NCBI GenBank assembly: GCA_030770545.1
Contig: CM061105.1
Location: 3,269,001 to 3,333,000 of the forward strand
From: Macropodus opercularis
Lineage: Eukaryota; Chordata; Actinopteri; Anabantiformes; Osphronemidae
Reading direction: 5' to 3'
DNA length: 64,000 nucleotides
The notes under the pieces were generated by a model. It had not been told where the DNA came from, searched no databases, and saw nothing but the letters and a program-made list of their open reading frames with translations. This document shows positions 1 through 12,099 of the stretch, one piece after another. The stretch's first letter is position 1; each line of letters starts with the position of its first letter. Made by a program: the position numbers and the translations under genes.

Positions 1-267
1 AACAGACATAACAGGAAATCAGAGAATCAAGCAGTCAGAAATTAAGTCAATTCATGTCAGTTATTACTACTTACTGAAAAACAACCAACTTACTTGGCGT
101 AAATGCAAACCTGTGTTTGCATAGTTCACAGTATTCTTTTCTGCTGTGTTTCAGCCATTGTAGTAAACTGCAAGAAAAGAAATTGACATATAGGGGAAAG
201 AACCATCACTTCTGAAGTACAATTAAATGATCATATGCTATTTTCCACAAGTGAAACGTCACCATAC

Positions 268-1367
268 CATTCTTGGTGAATAAATTTGATACTGCCGGTG
301 CAAACACAAGGGTGGTAGAGCGGTTTGTCTTGGGTCCCCTCTGAACGACACACCCGGCAGATGTCCGCTATTCAGTCGACAAACAACAACAATTACTTGG
401 ATATTATATTCTGAGCTATTTCTTTTTTTCAGTGTACTTGGCCATCTGCATTTACATAAACCTAAATCAACAGACACAGTTTTAACCGTGATCAATATTT
501 GCTTATTACTGTAATGGCAAATGTTAAGAAAACACAGTTGCATGCACATTTCTGCATAAATATAAACACTGTCAATAAGGTCAGTATAAATCTGTAGCAC
601 ATTTGGGGTAATATAAAGTATGGAGACTCGAAGAGAACAGGTCATATACTATACTTAACATAATCCTTGGATTATCTGTGTCATTGGATTACAAACATAA
701 CTATAATTGGCACATGCAAGAGAATAACCGTGGAATTTACTGAACAGTTTTCTATATTCTAAAACAAGGATAATCATAACCGGTAGCATCCGTGAATATA
801 AGGATTTCTGTCCATTCCAGGAGGATAAATACCTCTGAAACTATGACGGACTTTGTATAGATCAGCATGTGGTAACAGACCTGACCGATGTGTCAACTTA
901 CCGTTTTGTAGCACTAACGTTACGCAACGTTATAAGTGAAACATTAAAACTTATTCAATAGCACTTAATAGATATTTAGCTTGGTTGCACGTTATACAGA
1001 CGCCTAATGATCGGACATAATGTATTTACCAGGTCAACTCATTGGTGAAAGACGTAACGTGCATTTAAACAAAACTGAAACTTCACTTTGCTGGCCTTTA
1101 TTTACACCAGCTGACAGCTAACGGACCTGAGCTAACGTTGATGCTAGTTGGCTAGCTAGCGCTAATTAGCTAACGGTTTCTTTGACTTTATCGAGCCTTT
1201 GCCGCCGTATAAGAAGATGCTGAATCGGCCGTTGACACTGGACGACGTCGCTACAAAAGAGGGACGCGTGATGCAGACCTTGTCAATAAGAGCGGCTTTA
1301 CCAGTTAAACGCTAACAATTAGGGCAATCAAGTTTAAACATTAGCTACCTTCCTCCGCGGTGTCCAT
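268..1367 (-). CDS. marchf6: marchf6 (MARCH6/TEB4) 5' end: RING-CH E3 ubiquitin ligase, partial
   Basis: Two coding exons are visible: exon 1 at 1367-1349, ending in a GTAGC donor, and exon 2 at 367-268, between a TAG acceptor and a GTATGG donor. The gene continues off the left edge, and positions 1-267 are intron. Together they encode about 39 residues, starting MDTAEEADICRVCRSEG and running into the PLYHPCVCTGSIKFIHQE motif. This is the first half of the C4HC3 RING-CH finger: a CxxC pair, a CxC pair and the histidine. The family member is a multi-pass ER membrane ubiquitin ligase used in ER-associated degradation, including of sterol-pathway enzymes. The N-terminus agrees with remembered MARCHF6 except for one extra alanine at the exon junction. 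A nearby alternative acceptor could remove it. Identification is firm; everything after the first RING-CH half lies outside the window. Confidence 0.9.
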
Positions 1368-1620
1368 CTTGACTTGCTGCTAAAACAGCCTTGCTCCACA
1401 ATAGTCGGGTAAGTCAGTCGGTATAAGAGCGATAACCGCTGGCTATCTACATGAAAACATTTTTAACTTAGTGTCCAGGTTTCAGTTAGCGTTGATGTGA
1501 CCAAACTTTTCCAAATCAAATGAGGCATTTTTCAATTCATGAGGAAATCAGCGAGCGGTCCAAACGTACTACAAACGCGTTTATGTAGTTTTCACCGCTA
1601 GATGGCAGCCAAACGCAACC
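1368..1620 (-). promoter_or_regulatory. Probable marchf6 promoter and 5' UTR region
   Basis: This stretch lies directly upstream of the marchf6 start codon on the minus strand and contains several CpGs, as does the start of the gene on its other side (about 1200-1420). No TATA box is evident at a fitting distance. A CTCF-like sequence, CCGCTAGATGGCAG, lies at about 1595-1608. The promoter role is inferred from position and base composition only. Confidence 0.35.
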
Positions 1621-2222
1621 ACTCAGCTTGATAGGACCATGGTGACTTTAAGATTAAATACAGCAGCTATATATGTCGAAAAATAGAATACAGAAAAAAA
1701 AGAAGTTCCCTGTGATATGATACAACATACAATACAATTTACCCGCTTCCTGGTCAAGTCTTTCTATTGCAAAACAATGCACTGCCATTCAAAGACTTAA
1801 TCAGGTTATGCAACGTAATCATCCAGGGCCAGCGCCACATTTTCCTGACAGGGATGTAGCGTTGTCAAATTATGACCACGTTCATATCGTAGAGAATCAT
1901 GCTTTCCTTTTTAAAATATTTTTAAAGATAATCCATATGATCATTCAACTCACGTTAGATCTCTGATCTACTAATAGTTTAACAACCAGCTGAATCAGTT
2001 CATTTATCGTGAATAAATGTAGACACTCGTGCAAGACCATTACGACTGTCACACTTTTTTACTTCAAAAATTGAAATCTGGGCTTGAAAACCACAGTTAT
2101 TACCAACCATTTCAGGTCAACTCCCCCAGTTAAAATTTTATTTTCAACTTTATTTTATTTTTAATATTAAACAAACAGTTCAGCCCAGGCACATAATAAT
2201 GCTAATTGATCAAGATGTGCAT
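1621..2222. other. Spacer between atpsckmt and marchf6; atpsckmt 3' UTR
   Basis: This AT-rich stretch has no supportable coding sequence. Overlapping AATAAA hexamers on the minus strand at about 2149-2159 are likely atpsckmt polyadenylation signals, 65-75 bases past its stop codon. The two genes are therefore arranged head to tail with about 0.85 kb between the atpsckmt stop and the marchf6 start. Confidence 0.5.
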
Positions 2223-3355
2223 TTACGTCTGTGACTGTAATGTGTCCTCTTGTTCTGGAGTTTTTATTGTTGTTTCTTGTTGGAGGAGTGATTTAAATGT
2301 CCCAGCATCGTACACCCATACAGTGTCTATTCCCTCCCCTGCGGTGTGTTCAGGAACCCAAGTAGGGAAAGGGAAACGACAGGCCACCACCTTAGCTGTG
2401 CTTGGTAACTCCTTCGCCAGCTTAAGCTCCAGATGGTCCATCTGTAGATATAGACAAAAAAAAGACATATCATGTGTAATATGAAAGACTTTTAAGGAAA
2501 CAAAGTGGTAGCATGTCTTGAGAATTCATATTTTCATTACTGATACATTTGCTGTTTCTTAAGGAGCGGGCAGCTCTGAATTCAAGCACTTATGAACAAG
2601 AAGATGAACTTACCATTTGGGGAACTCCAAAAATGACAACATTGGAGTACTGAGCAAAACTGGCCTAGCAAAAACAATCAGAAAATTTGGAAATAAACTG
2701 AAAGATTTTTAAAGTTTACATTTTATCTTAACACACATCCAGACCAATTCATAAATTTATGCATATGAATCTGATTTGTCGCATTCCCATGACCCAGGAC
2801 CACTACAGTGCACGCTTAAACTATTCCAATGAAGTACAACTGACCTTCCATAAGTCAGAGATGTGGAATGAAGTTGACCGATGGACTCCCTCTCTCCAAG
2901 CCTTGTAGCACGAATACCACACAAGCCAGGGGTTCAGCTCAAAGCCTGATGCCTGGAATCCACGCTTGGCTGCTGCTATCACCTGCAAAGTGAACACAGG
3001 GGAAATACAGCTTGTGATGTCCTGTGCGGTAATCTGGTCATCTTGGCAATAATAAAACAGCAACACTTACTATCCTTCCATCTCCACTCCCAATGTCCAC
3101 CAGTGTCCCTGACCTGCCCCGCAGCACCTCGATCACATTCTTCACTTGAGCTGTTGTCGCTGGGACAAACGGGAGGCAGACTTTTCTCAGGGCAGGGGCG
3201 ACGAACGGAGCGGCCACGGCGTAAAGGGCGACCAGCGACCCTCCCAACACCCCGGTGACGAGAAGGCCGATACGGCTTCTGCTACTGACGCCCACGGTAC
3301 CATTCTTACACTGACCCGCCTGTGTTGAGTCAAGTAAAAGCCCTTCTTGTGACAT
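2223..3355 (-). CDS. atpsckmt: atpsckmt (fam173b): ATP synthase c-subunit lysine N-methyltransferase
   Basis: Four coding exons are read on the minus strand: 3355-3071, 2982-2845, 2664-2614 and 2441-2223. All introns are GT-AG, all joins fall between codons, and the total is 693 nt (230 aa). Residues about 29-49 are a membrane-anchoring hydrophobic segment followed by PALRKVCLPFVPATT. Residues 87-94, DIGSGDGR, are the S-adenosylmethionine-binding motif of a seven-beta-strand methyltransferase. Later motifs include ELNPWLVWYS, ISDLWK, VVIFGVPQM and CRFPFPTWVPEHTAGEGIDTVW. The family enzyme is mitochondrial and trimethylates a lysine of the ATP synthase c subunit. These blocks follow mammalian FAM173B more closely than its paralogue FAM173A (ANTKMT). 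The start codon fits the family N-terminus. No defect is seen. Confidence 0.95.
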
Positions 3356-4780
3356 GGCGCTAGGTTATCGTAAGTGTCACGCTTAATACCTCACACGTTA
3401 TGTCGTTAGCCCATCTTCAACTGCATGAATGACAATTGGGACTCGGCTAAAGTGTAGCTGCTAAAATTAGATCCGAACGGTGGGGTTCACAAAAATAAAA
3501 TGACATGTCATCCAGAAATACTGCACCTACTCTCTAGGGTAACTCAACAGCGCTGGATAAATTAGTATCAACTAATATAGTGCACTCTTTGAAGGACGTG
3601 TGCAGCGCTGTCACAAGCCCGACTGGATGACAATGTCATGGTAAGAAAGGTTCCTTTGTCCTTTCGTTCCCTGGTTAGCATAAGGTAAAAAAAAAAAAAA
3701 GTACAAAAACAAATAGCGAAATATAGTGAGCGGAAAAGGAAACATATTTAATGAAAGAGGAAGGCAAATAATGAATATAAATAAATCATTATATCAGTAT
3801 AATATAATAGAAATACCAGGACAAAACAAAATTTTATTACAAAGAAAAATACCTGTAAATAATAACCATAATGTTTGAGCAATGCTTGATGTAATACATT
3901 TTGCTTGTTGAACAATAAGGAATATGTTTTGTACTGGTTTAATACATATCACTGTATTATACAGTATGTAGTACCTGAAATTCAATCAATGCAATAACAA
4001 CCAAACGTACGCACAATAAAAGTAGAGTGCAGTCACAAACAGCCTATATTCTATCCCAGAGTTTAAGATACTGTACAGCAAGGATCAGAGAATAAAAAGG
4101 GGAACTGTGGTATATTGGAATGGGTATGTCAAAGCAGAATGTTTTCTTTAACACACCTCTTTCAAATATAACACAGTAGCTTCATGCACAATAAGTCTTG
4201 TGCACAGGATAAACTTATTGTAGCCTTGTATTAGCCCATTCACTGGGGGGGGGGGTTACTTTATCTATTATAAAGCTACAGGTCCAGTCCTTTCTATTTC
4301 TGCACATGGTGTCTATTTTACATAATCTGTAATATATAAAACAAACCAAAATACATTAACCAAACATGTAAAAACATTAATTCATGTGTATTAGCCATAA
4401 TGACGTTTCCATCTTCTGTGCGAGAGAAGTAGCAGACCAGAATCATTCGACTCTTGGCATAGACTACTGTACCACCTGACTCTTGCCTTTTTTTTTTTGT
4501 CTGCTTAGAGATGTCAGCCACGCACGCATCTCTTTGGTTTGAGGCTGTTCAATAGGTCTGACTCACAGAAGTCAACTCTATATATAGAGTTAGTATCAGT
4601 TAGTCAGTATATATTTTAACAAACTAACTTCTGTTTGATTTTGTAGCTGTAAGGAAGTTATCATATTAGCTGGTCATTTTTCCTTATATTTATAATCTTG
4701 ATCAGTTTAAATGCAGTTTCATAGTCTTAGTTTTTCAACAATTAATTATTTGATTATGTTTTTTTTTTTTTACCTTATGT
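3356..4780. other. Spacer between neto1 and atpsckmt; likely neto1 3' UTR
   Basis: I see no coding region here. The part next to the neto1 stop probably includes its 3' UTR; TTTATT on the plus strand near 3831, read as AATAAA on the minus strand, is one possible end signal. The stretch just above 3355 should hold the atpsckmt promoter. Short A-, T- and G-homopolymers occur, including a run of about ten G near 4245. Confidence 0.4.
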
Positions 4781-7700
4781 TTAGAAGTCATTCGACAGTG
4801 TACGGTGAACAGTGTGATCCATCCCTGATGTGCCATGGTGAATCTGATGATGGTGCACGTGGTGGTGGCTAGTGGTGGGACCATCATCCATCATCAGCTC
4901 ATCATCCTCCTCCCCCCTGTACCCCTCTACCCCATCCTGGGAATAGCTATGTTTCATCACCACGATGCTTCGTCGACTTGTTGGTGTGTTGTGATGTGAG
5001 AGGTGCGGTGACTGCTGGTTCACCATCCCAGGCGGCAGTGGGGGCATAAGAGTCCCCCCATCAGCAGAGATGGTAGCATCTCTCATACTTAGGTTGCTGC
5101 AGCTACCGTGTATACTACCGTGCGTGCTCCCCTGCTGTGAGCCGCAGTGGTGGTCACGAATGCATTTGCTGGAGGAGCGGCGGAGCTTGTGGAACTTCTC
5201 AAAGTCCTCAGCCAGGGCAGTGTCAGTCAGGTCACCGGACGGGGCGCGGCGCAGAGTACAGAGCTCATAGTGAGGAGGATCAAAACCCGGGTGAAGAAGG
5301 GCAGGGTCAAAGTCATCTCTGAGAAGTTGAGGAAATGAGACCATGACATAATAAACTTGATGCAAATGCATTAGCCTAAATCAGTCTCTTCTGGCCTTTT
5401 TAGATAATTTGTTCCAGTAAGAATAACCTTCATTGTTTTAGGCACTGTTAGTAACGCTCACAAACAGGCCTCAAGGCCTTTCTCCTTCTATGATTAATGC
5501 TACAAATGTAGACAAATCATACTAATTTTATCTAAGTCACCATAATTCTTTTAAACTGAATGCAATACTTTTTACAGTGACTTCCATTGTTTACCCTCAC
5601 TCCCGTGCTTAATATTTAATATACCTAATGTATCACCTTTTTTAGGTTTTTGTTTAATCTTTGTTTTCACCAGCTAGACACATTTGGCATGCTTGCTATG
5701 TTTTTCATCCTCAGTATCTTGCAGCAGTCATTTGCCTGTTGAGATGCTTTTCTCCCACACGCCTTGAATCATCAAAAACCAACAAAATCACCAAATGGAC
5801 TTTTTTACGTACATGTGACTGTTATTCTATTATTTTCAACTTTCTATGAAATGCTGTGATTACATTCCAAGGAATTCACCTGCGGATTATGTATTTCTTG
5901 CGAGGCTGTTTGATCTGGATGATGACAGAAATGATCAGCAGGATAACAACTAGGCCACAGGTTATGCCGATGATGGTTAGATTGGTGTTATCCAGTGTGT
6001 CTAGGATGCTGGCCTTCCGCTTCTCTATTTAAAGTGATAAAAGATAAACGTTTACCCAGTGGTGTGTATTAATACATAAATCATCTTGCTGTGTGTCAGG
6101 GTACCTTTACAGTGATTTTCATCCCAGGGATAAACACAGTTCTGAATGCCATTGCACACCAGGGTATGGTTGATGCACATGTTGCTATGGCAAAAGAAAG
6201 TGTCACCTTCACATGGAGCTGTAAAACAAAAAGAGTAATAAAGATTTTGGAAAAACCTCATTGAAAACAAACCAAATTACGGGAAAACTCTTGACTTCTA
6301 TTTTGTAATAGTTTACCCATGAGTGTGTGTATTGCTGTTTACTACTCAGGAGTCACTGTGGCTGGCTGTAGGGCTGCATCAATTGATTGGACACTTGAGA
6401 ACAGCAAAACATGGTGCACACTCACACTGATATGCTATCATCAACTATAAGCTAAATTTGACTTTAGCTCACTTTAGTCTACACTGGGGCACATCTTTGA
6501 CAGATCAGCACCAGAAGATCAATCACAATACTGTAAATAGCAAGGCCGAGCCTCCATGGATCATACTACTATCCTATTGCCATCTCTTCCAGCTTCAGGT
6601 TGGATCAGGTTGTAAGCGGGTAACACGAACAGGGCTTTACTCACGTTCATGGAAAGTGGTGAAGAGGATCCTGAATTTGCTCTTCCTGCTGCCCTCATCT
6701 GCCCACAGCCTCACCACGCCCACAGAGGACACCAACATCACATCGTTGGCCACCGTGGAGCAGAATTTGTTCTTGAGGTGCTCAACAGAACTGCTGCCAT
6801 CATAGATGGCAACAAAGTTTCGCTTGCACTCATTCGAATTGTGCATCTCGTACTCAAGAAAACGCATGTAGATCTATGGAACCGGAGAATCGGGTCAAAC
6901 ACAGTGAATGACATAGTTATCTTGGTTCAGGCTTTGTTTTGTTTTGTATGTTGTTTATTGATTAAAGTTTAATTTAAGAGTTTAATTTAGCAGTGTTAAT
7001 GTTTTAAAGAGGGGCTTTCATATAGCATTTTCAAGACCAGACTGAAGACGGCTGAGAGGGCAGAACTGGTCAAACAAAGGCTTTCTAGTGTTGATCTCAG
7101 ATGTTGAGTAGTAGTTAATTTTATTATGACCTAAAGACATTGAAAAATCTTTTTCTTGAAGTACTTAGATGACAATGTGAGTTCTGTTACTTAAGTTAAT
7201 TATAATATGACATAATCAGACCTTAGCCCTCGGTGGGGCCTTGATGTACCACCTGCAGTCCACAGCCTCATTTCGTTGTGCACGGTTCTCCTTGGATATC
7301 TGTGTTGATTCTACAAACCCTTCTGGGCCGGTCAGCTCAAACTCACACACTGAGAATGCGAAAACTTTTGTGTTAAACTAGCTTTCACAATATGTACACA
7401 CACACAAATGTGCACTGATTGATCATTGCTGGTATCTAGGATGAATAAAGGCTACTGATTGAGTACTCACACGGTAGAACCGGCAGTGCCCCAAGGTCTT
7501 TAAACTCCGGATCTAAGGACAGAATATAATTTTGTTGGAGCTACAGAGATACCATCTATGTGACATTTACCCAAACTTCAAATCTAATGTATTAAAAAAA
7601 AACAAATGTATGCCTGGATTTTTGGGATTAGGAAAAAAAAATCAGATCACAGAATAGAAATAATAATATTTAAAGACATATTGTAGTAGAAAATAAAAAC

Positions 7701-9692
7701 CCAGCTGGCCGGAGGCTTGCATAATCCATGTACTAGCACATCACATTTCCTGCCCTCATTTTAACTCTTTCTGAAAGCCCCATGCCCTTCATCAAAAAGA
7801 AAAACACACACTTAGCCTCAGAAAAGGAAGAGATATTGTGTTCTAAATCTCTGTGCTGATGAATCTACTTGGTTGGTAGATTATAAATCCTGACATAACA
7901 GCTTAGTTGAGAGCAGATTAGGCTCCACCAGCAATGATGACCCGGCGGGAAAAAATGCCATATCCTCCTTTGTTTGGAAAAATCAATAGAAAAAAAACAG
8001 TTTAATATTTAGCAAATCCAAAATGGTTTTTTAAAATAACTTTTTGACCCTCATAGGGAAATTGCTGTTTGTTGCTCATAACATGATGCATTTAGTGACT
8101 CAGTGTCACATTGTTCTGTGTTAGAATCAGGTGATGGACTTAACTGTGCATCTAATCAGATAGTAAGATTGGATCCTTTCATTCTTCTACTTTGTGTTTC
8201 AGGCCCCTGATGATGAAATACAAAAATCTACTGTACAAATAACTAATCATGAATCATATGGCAAGTTAAAAATCATAATTTAAGTGACAGAAACAAGTCT
8301 GAGACTGAAACGAGTAGATGTTTACTCATTGTCAGTGGTCACTCTGTGTCTGTTCTGCAAAAGAAGTGACAGCATCATTTGAAAGTACTATTTTTGAAAG
8401 TTGGCTGCCAGGTTTGTCTGTAGGTCATACTCTAAATACATGCAGATTTGAGCTTCCCAAATATGGAAAGCATGTGGTAGTTTATTGAAATGTATAATAT
8501 ATATTTTATTTATAATATATATAAGTATATGTCCACATGGTAAAATAATTATCCGTGACTTAGAGGATTTAGACAGGAGATGAGCATTTGATTTGATGAG
8601 CAAAAACCAGCTTCTTCTCATCTGCCAATAAGGAAAATATCCTCTATCTATCTTGTTTGTGACGATAGAAAAAAAAACAGCACAAACAAACTTCAGCCCA
8701 CCAGCTATTTTAAAACTAGCGCTTTTAGGATGGGCTAACATAAATAAAGAGAGAGAAAGAAAGAAAGATGGCGGGTTGCACAGAGGGATGTGGATTAATC
8801 TTTGCCCCTCGTCCGTGTAGGTGGCCTATAAAATCTGTGGTTAATAAAGCTTCTGTCTCGGACTCTCCTAAGCTGCTGCGGCTCAGCACTGACAAGCTGT
8901 ATTCCCCTGAAGACAAGCTTTCATTAATTCCTGTGTACGTGTGTGTGTGTGAGTGAGAGAGAGAGGGAGCGAGAGAGTGTACGCATGTATGAATGGCTTT
9001 GTAAAAACACTCCCCATGTCAGCTACATGGTGTGTCGGCGCTACGAATGGAAATTAGTGTACATCCTCTCCAGTATGTAATCAGACGATTATTAATGCTT
9101 ATTTATATTATATTATTACTTTTTGATCAAACAAGCTTAATAGTATTACAGCAAGAATACTGAGATATTCCAACTTCAATTTCAAATAATTAAACATGAA
9201 ATTCTTCCCATTGGTGAGACGAGAAATATGCAAAGAACATGTTTTTTTTTCTACTACAATATGAAGATGTGTAAATGTACATCAAGGTGCAGCAAACATT
9301 TTAAAGTAACTGAAAGACACTGCAATAGTGCGTGCCAGATTGCTAATTTGTATTTTAATTCAATTATACTGTATGACCACATGGCAAATGGGACCAACAC
9401 AGGAAGAGAACAACTGCATAAAAGACGTAGCAGGCAAAAGTGTCAAACACAAAGCAGGTTGCAAAGCAAGTGGTTTGGGAGAGTCAATGGATTAGAGAAA
9501 AGGAGTCAATGGATTAGAGCCATAGCAATAAACTTCAACCAAAAGCCAGACAGAGTAGAAGCTTGTTTAGTAGAATGCTCAATCATACACATTCAAACTA
9601 TTATTAGTTATTATTAGTCCACTATTGTAAAGGAAACCATATTGAAACTAACCCAAAGTTGCACCAATATAGTCTCATCTTATCTTATCTCT

Positions 9693-9723
<31 letters not shown>

Positions 9724-9730
9724 TATCTCT

Positions 9731-9761
<31 letters not shown>

Positions 9762-11070
9762 TATCTTATCTTATCTTATCTTATCTTATCTTATCTTATC
9801 TTATCTTATCTTATCTTATCTTATCTTACTTAGCTAAAATCAATTCACAGTTAAAAAGAACTGAGACAACTTTAATGTAATCCAAGCACAAAGGTGCATA
9901 CGACTTAATATAAAGCATTAAAAGTGTAATTAAAGTAATTTCTTTAGTGGCACATACTAAATTTCCCTTTTACTATAGAATTTTTCTGTTGTTCAAATTC
10001 AGCCAATGACACAATGACACTGACAGAAGGTTAGTCCTCTGTAGATGCATTGGACTTAACTTCTATGACTCACCTTGTGTGAAGTTGTACCGTGCAGAGA
10101 AACCAATGGCTTCCAGTTCACCATCCGCAACAAACTTGATGTACAGGTACCTGCCACTGGAGCGAACATATGTAGGGCTTTCCTGACCACAGTAGCGACC
10201 AATGATGGGCGAGAAACCAAACGGCCCGTCACGGACCTCGATGTGGTCAAACTTACATTCCCAGGACGGCTCGATGGAGTACTTCTCATCAAAGAACAAG
10301 TCGATGCATTGTCGAGGAGAGGCTGGAGGAGGATGCCAGGTTGAAAACAGATGAGAATAACAGAAAGGGAGGTGGAGGCAGGGGTGCAGTAGGAGATTAA
10401 GAGGCTAAAGATGGACACCTCACCCTCTATAATGTAAATGCATTCCCTCTCAGGTGGGTATTTCTCAGGGTAGTTGGGTGAGGTAAAATACCCTCCTTCA
10501 GGCTCCTTCACCCAGGTCCCACACTGACCAGCTGGGGTCACACCTGAATTGTTCTTCACTGGGAACAGGCAGACGGTGTAAGAACAAAAAATTGGGCAGA
10601 TGGAAGTGTGTGAAATCAGCTAATTGTACTTTTCATCTGATTTAACATGTATTTTTATAGAATATTATATTAGGAACAAGTATTTACAGTAGCTTTTTGG
10701 GATCTCACTTTTACTGTATATTCATATTCCTGATATGATGTGATGTGATACCTTGAGTTTTTGTTTTGGTAGCTGTAGCATCAGACAGCTCAGGTGAGAT
10801 GAAGCTTGCTGCTAAAGCTGTGAGCAGAGCAGATAAACATTCGGGAATAAGCCTGCATTAATAAGAAGGAAAATAACCTAAAAAAACAAATTATTATTTC
10901 AATCTGAAACGGAACAGGAAAATAAATCATCAGTATAGTAGATATCATGAAGAGTATTCTTCCTGTAGACTGGGGCATGAAACAAAAATGATTTTCAAAG
11001 CTGAAATCTCTGCAGGATGATGACAGGGTATTGTAAACTCACCGATAGGCAGCAGAAGTTTGGCCACCAT
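4781..11070 (-). CDS. neto1: neto1: neuropilin and tolloid-like 1, kainate receptor auxiliary protein
   Basis: Ten coding exons on the minus strand: 11070-11043, 10817-10752, 10558-10424, 10322-10074, 7512-7471, 7349-7222, 6873-6645, 6218-6105, 6024-5880, 5318-4781. They total 1674 nt (557 aa) with phase kept throughout. The signal peptide (MVAKLLLPIALAAS) is split between the first two exons. CUB1 spans about residues 44-158, CUB2 about 175-291, and an LDLa module (FFCHSNMCINHTLVCNG, DENHC) about 295-330. A transmembrane helix lies at about 346-367, followed by QPRKKY and a cytoplasmic tail. WECKFDHIEVRDGPFGFSPI, DLGALPVLP and RRSSSKCIRDHHCGSQ match NETO1 rather than NETO2. The family binds kainate receptors and alters their gating. 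The tail ends in a histidine-rich stretch and LSNDF, not the TRV ending I recall for mammalian NETO1. The 2.6 kb intron between exons 4 and 5 holds a pentanucleotide microsatellite. Confidence 0.95.
8939..8977. repeat. Compound (TG)n/(GA)n microsatellite
   Basis: A short TG tract runs into a GA-rich tract inside the large neto1 intron. It is a simple sequence repeat with no sign of function. Confidence 0.7.
9676..9828. repeat. (TTATC)n pentanucleotide microsatellite
   Basis: About 30 units of TTATC, with two CTC interruptions at the left, lie in the neto1 intron. The repeat keeps reading frames open and so produces spurious ORFs rich in Y, L, I and S. Confidence 0.95.
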
Positions 11071-12099
11071 GTTTGTCCCCTGAGGATGAGTAACTCTTTT
11101 TAATTGCCATTAAATAGTCCTGCATAAATGACTCTTTTGGTCCCCCTGTCCCATCACTGGGCAAACCGTCAAACACAGTCCATCAGCTCCTCGTGCAATC
11201 ATCCAAATCCGGGAGCGGAAGACTCGACATCTCTCTCTGTTTCCCTGAGAGCTCAAAGGATTACTACCCCATCCTCTGCAAACCTTCACACTTTTGGCTC
11301 CACCTTTAGGCTTTATTAATCCTCTCGGGTGGTTCATGGTCATTGACACAGCTGCGTTCTTTAGAAAAGTGGGACAGCGCAACTAATAGGTGCTGAGTGT
11401 GGGCTGTGGGCGTACGCATTATTCAAAGGATGTCCTAACCTAACCGACAGAGCAGTGACCTCCAGGCTGGACGATTAACTTTGTGTTGTTTGACAAAGCT
11501 GATCACAGACCTGGTGATTTAATTCCATAGAGATCAATTAATTAGATTCCGAGCACACATTTCAGAGCCTCTGTTGGTTGTGAGTACAGCTACTTCATTC
11601 CTTATATGAAGTTTCAGTAATGATTTTGATGGGCCTTTCTTGTAATAAGACATTTAAATGCAGGATTTATGTAAATGGATGTATATCTGTATCTTCAAGG
11701 CCATTATGTCTTATAAGTCTTTTTTATGCTTTTCAGCTTGAAATGATATTGGACCTGGATGGCTCTGGAAAATTTCATGCTGGAAAAAACATGTAGATCA
11801 CCTCCATTCTCCTGAAAATGTGTGCTTCAAGCAGTTTTTTAGTGTGTGTTGCTTAGTATGCATATGATTCCCACACCTGGATGACAGACCTTAACATGTG
11901 GTATAATACAGACAGATGTTACATTACTTAGGCAGCAGAACACATATTTATGCCCCATTAGCTGGTAACTAACACCTCCACCAGTAATGACACAATTAGC
12001 CACATACTGACATTTGATGCAAATTACGTGGGTTTTGCAGATTTTGGAAATAAAAGAGAAAACCTGCAATGACTATAAGAGATGGGATCTGTCCCACTG
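11071..12099. other. neto1 upstream region and spacer
   Basis: No coding sequence is supported here. The first few hundred bases above the neto1 start codon probably hold its 5' UTR and promoter; no TATA box was recognised with confidence. The remainder is AT-rich and without recognisable repeats. Confidence 0.35.

Noticed and set aside
9676..9828. Possible CRISPR-like array
   Set aside because: Units are five bases long and directly adjacent with no spacers; it is a microsatellite in a vertebrate intron.
9642..9880. Open frames encoding repeated YLILS units
   Set aside because: They are produced only by the TTATC microsatellite in a neto1 intron.
10056..10559. Minus-strand 167-codon frame across neto1 exons 3 and 4
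   Set aside because: It reads through an intron. Splicing at 10424 and 10322 gives the continuous CUB domain instead.
4781..11070. Assignment of this gene to neto2
   Set aside because: The short LSNDF ending recalls NETO2, but the CUB and LDLa phrases and the cytoplasmic RRSSSKCIRDHHCGSQ and MKHSYSQD segments fit NETO1.
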